DNA of 64,000 nt from Pseudomonas sp. Irchel 3E13 (GTDB taxonomy: Bacteria; Pseudomonadota; Gammaproteobacteria; Pseudomonadales; Pseudomonadaceae), in the NCBI RefSeq assembly GCF_900187455.1, contig NZ_FYDX01000017.1, positions 1 to 64,000 on the forward strand. Reading direction: 5' to 3'. How positions within the stretch are numbered: the first letter of the stretch is position 1; every line of letters begins with the position of its first letter. The notes under the pieces were generated by a model, which did no database searches, was not told the origin of the DNA, and worked only from the letters and a program-made list of their open reading frames with translations. Below, in pieces: positions 58,842-64,000 of this stretch. A program made the position numbers and the translations under genes.

Positions 58842-60434
58842 TCACTTCACTTCCGGTGGCGTCTGGAAGGTGTGGTACGGCGCCGGCGACGGAATCGTCC
58901 ACTCCAGTCCTTCGGCGCCATCCCACGGCTTGGCCGGCGCCGGCTCACCGCCACGGATGCATTTGATGACGATGAACAGGAAGAAGATCTGCGTGGCGCC
59001 GAAGGTGAAGGCGCCGATCGACGAGATCATGTTGAAGTCGGCGAACTGCAGGTTGTAGTCCGGGATCCGCCGCGGCATGCCGGCCAGGCCAACGAAGTGC
59101 ATCGGGAAGAACGCCAGGTTCATGCCGACGAACGACAGCCAGAAATGCAACTTGCCGAGGGTTTCGTCGTACATGTGCCCGGTCCATTTCGGCAGCCAGT
59201 AGTAGGCCGAGGCGAAGATCCCGAAGATCGCCCCCGGCACCAGCACGTAGTGGAAGTGGGCCACCACGAAGTAGGTGTCGTGGTACTGGAAGTCCGCCGG
59301 GGCGATGGCCAGCATCAACCCGGAGAACCCGCCGATGGTGAACAGGATGACGAAGGCGATGGCGAACAGCATCGGCGTCTCGAAAGTCAGCGAGCCTTCC
59401 CACATGGTGCTGACCCAGTTGAACACCTTCACCCCGGTGGGCACGGCGATCAGCATGGTCGCGTACATGAAGAACAGCTCGCCCACCACCGGAATGCCGA
59501 CCACGAACATGTGGTGCGCCCAGACGATGAACGACAGGAAGGCGATCGCGCCGGTGGCGTAGACCATCGAGGTGTAGCCGAACAGTGGTTTGCGCGAGAA
59601 CGCCGGGATGATCGAACTGACCGCGCCGAACGCCGGCAGGATCATGATGTACACCTCGGGGTGGCCGAAGAACCAGAACACATGCTGGAACAGCACCGGG
59701 TCGCCACCGCCGGCGGCGCTGAAGAAGCTGGTGCCGAAATGGATGTCCATCAGCATCATGGTCACCACGCCTGCCAGCACCGGCATTACCGCGATCAGCA
59801 GGAAGGCGGTGATCAGCCAGGTCCAGACGAACAGCGGCATCTTCATCAGGGTCATGCCGGGGGCACGCAGGTTGAGGATGGTGGCGATGACGTTGATCGC
59901 GCCCATGATCGAGCTGATGCCCATGAGGTGAATGGCGAAGATAAAGAAGGTCACGCTTTCCGGCGCGTAGGTGGTCGAGAGCGGCGCGTAGAAGGTCCAG
60001 CCGAAGTTCGGCCCGCCACCGGGCATGAACAGCGTGGACACCAGCAGCAAGAACGCCGCCGGCAACAGCCAGAAGCTGAAGTTGTTCATCCGCGGCAGGG
60101 CCATGTCCGGCGCGCCGATCATCAGCGGGATCATCCAGTTGGCGAGGCCGACGAAGGCCGGCATCACCGCGCCGAAGACCATCACCAGGCCGTGCATGGT
60201 GGTCATCTGGTTGAAGAATTCCGGCTGGACGATCTGCAGGCCGGGCTGGAACAGCTCGGCGCGGATCACCATGGCGAAGGAGCCGCCCAGCAGGAAGGCG
60301 ATAAAGGCGAACCACAGGTACATCGAGCCGATGTCTTTATGGTTGGTCGTCAGCACCCAGCGCATCAGGCCCTTGGCCGGGCCGTGGGCGTGGTCATGCC
60401 CGGCATGACCGTGGTCGTCGATCACTGTGCTCAT
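58842..60434 (-). CDS. coxA: Cytochrome c oxidase subunit I
   Basis: 530 residues and twelve helices. The haem-copper ligands are intact: the first His of the low-spin haem in MHGLVMVFGA, GHPEVYIMILPAFG (CuB His cross-linked to Tyr), WAHHMFVVG (CuB) and VVAHFHYVLVPGA. The A-type GHPEVYI motif is present. The start MSTVIDDHGHAGH has a His-rich N-terminus and follows CAGGAG. It carries out oxygen reduction and proton pumping. Confidence 0.96.
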   Translation of the reverse strand: MSTVIDDHGHAGHDHAHGPAKGLMRWVLTTNHKDIGSMYLWFAFIAFLLGGSFAMVIRAELFQPGLQIVQPEFFNQMTTMHGLVMVFGAVMPAFVGLANWMIPLMIGAPDMALPRMNNFSFWLLPAAFLLLVSTLFMPGGGPNFGWTFYAPLSTTYAPESVTFFIFAIHLMGISSIMGAINVIATILNLRAPGMTLMKMPLFVWTWLITAFLLIAVMPVLAGVVTMMLMDIHFGTSFFSAAGGGDPVLFQHVFWFFGHPEVYIMILPAFGAVSSIIPAFSRKPLFGYTSMVYATGAIAFLSFIVWAHHMFVVGIPVVGELFFMYATMLIAVPTGVKVFNWVSTMWEGSLTFETPMLFAIAFVILFTIGGFSGLMLAIAPADFQYHDTYFVVAHFHYVLVPGAIFGIFASAYYWLPKWTGHMYDETLGKLHFWLSFVGMNLAFFPMHFVGLAGMPRRIPDYNLQFADFNMISSIGAFTFGATQIFFLFIVIKCIRGGEPAPAKPWDGAEGLEWTIPSPAPYHTFQTPPEVK

Positions 60435-60456
60435 GTCCTGTCTCCTGAAAACCGGC

Positions 60457-61584
60457 TCATTTGCTTTCCGCCTGTTTGATCGCCAGCACGTCTTTCGGCG
60501 TGACCATGTCGCCCTTGTTGTTGCCCCAGGCGTTGCGTTCGTAGGTGACGACGGCGGCCAGATCGACTTCCGAGAGTTGCTTGCCGAACGCCGCCATCGC
60601 GGTGCCGGGCTTGCCGTGGAACACCAGGTTGAGGTGGTCTTCCTTCGGTCCGGTGGCGATCTTCGAGCCTTTGAGCGCCGGGAACATCGGCGGCAGGCCC
60701 TGGCCTTCGGCCTGGTGACAGGCCACACAGGTGGTGTGGTAGACCTTGTCGCCGCGCTCGACCAGCTCTTGCAGCGTCCATTCCTTGCTGGTCAGTTCCT
60801 TGAGCTTGGCCGCCTCGGCCTTGCGTTCGCCGAGCCAGGTGTCGTAGTCCTCTTTCGACTTGACCTCGACCACCACCGGCATGAAGCCGTGGTCCTTGCC
60901 GCACAACTCGGTGCACTGGCCGCGGTAGATGCCGGGCTTCTCGACGCGGGTCCAGGCTTCGTTGACGAAGCCGGGGATGGCGTCGCGCTTGACCGCGAAG
61001 GCCGGCACCCACCAGGAATGGATAACGTCGGCGGCGGTGACCAGGAAGCGCACTTTCGCGCCCACCGGCAGCACCAGCGGCTGGTCGACTTCAAGAAGGT
61101 AGTGTTCGTCCTTCGGCGCCTTGTTGTGGATCTGGTCCGCCGGGGTCGCCAGGTTGCTGAAGAACTCGACGTCCTGGCCCAGGTATTTGTAGTGCCATTT
61201 CCACTGGTAGCCGGTGACCTGGATATCCACGTCCGATTCACTGGCGTCGTAGATGTCGATCAGGGTCTTGGTCGCCGGAATGGCCATGACCACCAGGATC
61301 AGGAAGGGCACCACGGTCCAGAGAATTTCGACCCAGGTGTGTTCGTGGAAATGCGCCGGCTGCTGGCCGGTGGAGCGGCGGTGGACGATCATCGACCAGA
61401 ACATCGCGCCGAATACCACGAGGCCGATCACCACGCAGATCCAGAAGATGGTCATGTGCAGGTCGAACACGGCATTGCTGACTTCGGTCGCCCCCGGCGC
61501 CATGTTCACGGTCCAGGCGGCATGCGCTGGCGTGAGTAGCGACCACAGCAGGAGGCCCATCCAGACATGTGGATGTCGCATCAT
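60457..61584 (-). CDS. coxB: Cytochrome c oxidase subunit II with C-terminal cytochrome c domain
   Basis: 375 residues: signal peptide, two helices (about 35-60 and 80-105), a CuA domain with GQCTELCGKDHGFM (Cys, Cys, His, Met ligands) and, from about residue 285, a fused cytochrome c with CVACH and a distal Met region (GLPPMFPAL). The fusion makes this a caa3-type subunit. AAGGGG lies upstream. First gene of the cluster. Confidence 0.95.
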   Translation of the reverse strand: MMRHPHVWMGLLLWSLLTPAHAAWTVNMAPGATEVSNAVFDLHMTIFWICVVIGLVVFGAMFWSMIVHRRSTGQQPAHFHEHTWVEILWTVVPFLILVVMAIPATKTLIDIYDASESDVDIQVTGYQWKWHYKYLGQDVEFFSNLATPADQIHNKAPKDEHYLLEVDQPLVLPVGAKVRFLVTAADVIHSWWVPAFAVKRDAIPGFVNEAWTRVEKPGIYRGQCTELCGKDHGFMPVVVEVKSKEDYDTWLGERKAEAAKLKELTSKEWTLQELVERGDKVYHTTCVACHQAEGQGLPPMFPALKGSKIATGPKEDHLNLVFHGKPGTAMAAFGKQLSEVDLAAVVTYERNAWGNNKGDMVTPKDVLAIKQAESK

Positions 61585-61952
61585 TGCGGGTTCCCCTTAT
61601 CGTTCTTGTTATCCCGGAGGCGGGACCTACGGCAGGGGGCACGGCGTCAAGACTGCGGACTTTGACGACGGCCCCCCGCTGCACAACAGGCGGGCCTCAT
61701 CAGCCAAATCACTTTCACAGCGGAGTATAGACAGGGGTCCCGACCGCGCAATGACGCGGCGGAAAAGCGCTTTCGACCGCTCAGTCATTGCCGAAAATCC
61801 TTGTAGGACATTGGCTTACATGAATGATGGCACCTTGATATAACCCCACACCAAAAAAGGGCGTGGGCGTTATGAGAAATGGATCTTAGCCGATACAAAA
61901 ATAGGACTAATTTAGTGTCTTCCGTACGTCACCGCTTGTCCTTGGAGTTGTC
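61585..61952. promoter_or_regulatory. Divergent promoter region of coxB and the following hypothetical gene
   Basis: This 368-bp region must hold the cox promoter on the minus strand. It contains no ORF worth naming. A bulged dyad (ATAACCCCAC...GTGGGCGTTAT, about 61841-61873) lies near the plus-strand gene. The right third is AT-rich (GATACAAAAATAGGACTAAT), probably the plus-strand promoter. I cannot assign sigma-factor boxes. Confidence 0.35.
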
Positions 61953-62606
61953 ATGAAGATTGCCGCTTTGCGCGAGCAGATCGCCCAAGCCCACCGTCAC
62001 GAAGCCGAAACCGGCCAGTTGAAGGAACGGCTTGAGCGCCAGTTACCCCATCTGCATCCCTTGATTCAGTTACCCGAGCAGGACGCGCAAGGTGCGTTGA
62101 ACCGTTTCGTTGCTGCCTATATCGATCAGGTCCCGGAGCTGCTGGAAGCCGCTAACGATGTCGCCCGCGAAGCGGGTATCGAATCGCAGATCAAACCGGT
62201 GCTGAAAATCGCCGAGGAATATTTCATCACCCCGCCGCAGATCGTGAATGGCCAGGTCGGCCTGGATTGCCTGCTGGACGAAGCGTATCTGGCGCATCGC
62301 CTGGTGGAAGAGGTCAACGACCTGTACATCAAGCATTTCCAGCAGCCGTTGATTCCGCTGGATACCACCGTGGCCAACCTGATCGCCCACCAGTTGATCG
62401 GCGAAGAATTCGCCAACCAGCTCGATGAAGTGGCGCATCACTCGCTGGACAACATGCTCAACGACGAAAGCTTCGCGCTGGAGTCAGTGGAGGCGTACCG
62501 CGAAACGCTGAGCAGCCCGGAGACGGGCGCAGCGTGGAAACGCTGGCCGTGCCTGTCGCGGCAGCTCGGGGTTGGGCTGGAGTTGGGTCAGCAGCAAACG
62601 GGCTGA
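61953..62606 (+). CDS. Conserved hypothetical protein
   Basis: A 217-residue soluble, mostly helical acidic protein with no signal peptide or membrane helix. It begins MKIAALREQIAQAHRHEAE, with a possible short coiled coil, and contains LLDEAYLAHRLVEEVNDLYI. TGGAG lies 7 bp before the ATG. I do not recognise a domain. The last 30 residues are of different composition. It is divergent from the cox cluster, and its own REP-like element follows. Confidence 0.7.
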   Translation: MKIAALREQIAQAHRHEAETGQLKERLERQLPHLHPLIQLPEQDAQGALNRFVAAYIDQVPELLEAANDVAREAGIESQIKPVLKIAEEYFITPPQIVNGQVGLDCLLDEAYLAHRLVEEVNDLYIKHFQQPLIPLDTTVANLIAHQLIGEEFANQLDEVAHHSLDNMLNDESFALESVEAYRETLSSPETGAAWKRWPCLSRQLGVGLELGQQQTG

Positions 62607-62625
62607 TATTTATTGCCACGTTGAT

Positions 62626-62664
62626 GGCCCTATCGCTGGCAAGCTGGCTTGTCAGCGATGAGGC
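62626..62664. repeat. REP-like inverted repeat (variant class)
   Basis: GGCCCTATCGCTGGCAAGCT and GGCTTGTCAGCGATGAGGCC form an inverted repeat (ATCGCTG/CAGCGAT arms with an inner AAGC/GCTT). It resembles the ATCGCTGGCAAGCCAGC class of Pseudomonas REP. It sits between convergent genes. Confidence 0.7.
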
Positions 62665-62681
62665 CAGCACCAACAGCCGAT

Positions 62682-64000
62682 TTACCAGTTGTAACTCACC
62701 GTCCCTAACACCGTCCGCTCCTCACCCCAGTAGCAACGCCCGGCGTTGTTGCAGCCCGCCACATATTCCTGGTCGAACAGGTTGCGCGCGTTGACCTCGG
62801 CCGACCAGTGCGCATTCACCTGATAGCCGATGGTGGCATCCACCAGCGTCACGTCTCCGGTATCCAGCTTGCCGTACAGCGACGGGCTGGTGTACGCGAA
62901 GGTGCTGTCGAAATGACGGACACCGGCGCCGACACGCAGGCCCTTGAGCTGGCCGTCGAGGAAGCGATAGGTGCTCCACAGCGACGCCTGGTTACGCGGA
63001 ACGCCGGTGACCTGGTGGCCTTCGAGCAGCGAGCCGGCCACGTCCTTGGTGATCCGCGAGTCGGTGTAGGTGTAGGCCGCCGTCACGTTGATGTTTTCAG
63101 TGACATCACTGTTCAGTTCCAGCTCCACGCCCTTGGCGCGGCTGCGACCGATGTTGCGGTAGTCGCCGCTGGCGCTGTCGTACAACGAGTCATCCTTCTT
63201 GCGCAGGTCATAGACCGACGCGCTGATCAGCGTATTCCAGCCCTTGGGCTCGTATTTCACACCGGCTTCGTATTGCTCGCTCAGCGTCGGGTCCAGCGGC
63301 CCCGAGGCGCTCGATACCTGCTGGATCGGGTTGTACGCGGTGGAATAGCTCAGGTACGGCGAGACACCGTTGTCGAACTGGTACATCAAGCCGGTCTGCC
63401 AGGTGAACTGACCATCCCAGTAGTCGAGGTCGGCCGGCGCGTTGAGGGTGCCGCGGCGATTGCGGTACTCGCTGTTGACCCGGTCATAGCGCCCGCCCAG
63501 CAGCAGCACCCAGTTGTCGAGGCGTGACTGGATCTGGCTGTAGACGCCGTACATGGTCTGTTCGAGCAGGGCGTCCTGCACCCGCGTCGAGGTCACCGGG
63601 TCGCCGTTGTAGACCGGGTTGAACACGTTGACGCTACCGCCGAAACCGGCGTTCCAGTCCTGATTGAACGAGGTGCGGTCGAGGCTGGCGCCGACCAGCA
63701 AGGTGTTTTCCACCTCGCCAAGGTTGAAGCGGCCTTCGACCTGGTTATCCAGCGAATAGGCGATCGACTTGTTGTAGCGGTCGTAGGCGGTGTTGGTCAC
63801 CGTGGTGCCGAAGCCGCCGTTGTTCAGGTTGCCCGGCCAGATCTCCTGGCGGTCGATGCGCGACTGCATGTAGCGCGAGTTCTGCCGGTACTGCCAGTCG
63901 TCGTTGAACTGGTGATGGAACTCGTAGCCGAGGGTCCAGGTTTCCCGCTCGAAATTGTCCCAGCCGGGGTTGCCCAGCAGGGCGTGCTTGCTGATCTTGC
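62682..64000 (-). CDS. TonB-dependent siderophore receptor (C-terminal part, runs off the right edge)
   Basis: The reading frame is open from the stop at 62682 to the window end, giving about 439 residues of the barrel of a TonB-dependent outer-membrane receptor. The C-terminus CYWGEERTVLGTVSYNW ends in the aromatic residue expected of outer-membrane barrels and resembles hydroxamate-siderophore receptors (FhuA/FoxA/FiuA type). The strands VTAAYTYTDSRI and ASLWSTYRFLDG are typical. The signal, plug domain and TonB box lie off the window. The exact siderophore cannot be told. Confidence 0.88.
   Translation of the reverse strand, partial: KISKHALLGNPGWDNFERETWTLGYEFHHQFNDDWQYRQNSRYMQSRIDRQEIWPGNLNNGGFGTTVTNTAYDRYNKSIAYSLDNQVEGRFNLGEVENTLLVGASLDRTSFNQDWNAGFGGSVNVFNPVYNGDPVTSTRVQDALLEQTMYGVYSQIQSRLDNWVLLLGGRYDRVNSEYRNRRGTLNAPADLDYWDGQFTWQTGLMYQFDNGVSPYLSYSTAYNPIQQVSSASGPLDPTLSEQYEAGVKYEPKGWNTLISASVYDLRKKDDSLYDSASGDYRNIGRSRAKGVELELNSDVTENINVTAAYTYTDSRITKDVAGSLLEGHQVTGVPRNQASLWSTYRFLDGQLKGLRVGAGVRHFDSTFAYTSPSLYGKLDTGDVTLVDATIGYQVNAHWSAEVNARNLFDQEYVAGCNNAGRCYWGEERTVLGTVSYNW

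Noticed and set aside
60435..60728. N-terminal extension of CoxA by about 98 residues
   Set aside because: It would run through coxB in another frame; ATG 60434 has CAGGAG and begins the usual subunit I N-terminus.

Overview
The window reads as a contiguous stretch of a Pseudomonas chromosome, most likely of the P. fluorescens group. The evidence is high-GC coding sequence with Pseudomonas-style codon use, REP/REPIN repeats built on a GCGAGC-N2-GCTCGC core, and blocks of gene order I recognise from P. aeruginosa PAO1: algB-kinB, ampDh2, dgcH, dsbA, cc4, engB, polA, thrB, znu/zur, metNIQ and a cox cluster. I see no prophage, insertion sequence, CRISPR array or tRNA. It is core chromosome with small accessory inserts.

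Layout. Positions 1-471 are the promoter and leader of a ribosomal RNA operon reading leftwards off the window, with three tandem promoters and a boxA. Positions 472-3980 hold glutarate (lysine) catabolism: a CoA-transferase, gcdH and a divergent LysR regulator. Positions 4387-7276 are the proton-translocating transhydrogenase pntAA-pntAB-pntB, followed by a CoA-transferase of the acetyl-CoA hydrolase family (7455-8948) and a DUF1127 gene behind a repeat-rich regulatory region. Positions 9762-12793 are a compact cluster of three secreted DUF2388 paralogues and a DUF4105/Lnb-like protein, the least understood system here. Positions 12797-26503 carry a GFA protein, a CitMHS citrate transporter, TerC, a Na/Pi-type transporter, a membrane-anchored M16 peptidase, a DUF2914 protein, a four-gene MCE lipid transporter (STAS-permease, ATPase, MCE protein, lipoprotein), a fused SpmA/SpmB-type protein and the glutamate symporter gltP with AauR-like sites upstream.

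Positions 27089-39984 are rich in envelope-stress and surface-regulation genes: a lysozyme inhibitor (Ivy) cluster, the algB-kinB two-component system, an EAL phosphodiesterase, the lipoprotein amidase AmpDh2, the diguanylate cyclase DgcH, dsbA, two c-type cytochromes, engB and, between engB and polA, a clear candidate for the sigma-22-dependent small RNA ErsA. AlgB/KinB, ErsA and the c-di-GMP enzymes suggest a shared theme of exopolysaccharide and cell-wall control.

Positions 39985-53099 hold polA, a DUF2782 gene, thrB, zinc uptake and its regulator (znuA divergent from zur-znuC-znuB, with a Zur-like box between), a lipoprotein gene, catalase HPII (katE) and the methionine importer metNIQ. 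Positions 53187-61584 are a leftward aa3/caa3-type cytochrome c oxidase cluster (coxB, coxA, cox11, coxC, surf1, a membrane protein, ctaA, ctaB, sco) with one small DUF2909 gene on the opposite strand. The window ends with a conserved hypothetical gene and the 3' part of a TonB-dependent siderophore receptor that runs off the right edge.

All calls rest on reading motifs, start sites and context by eye. No database search was run.
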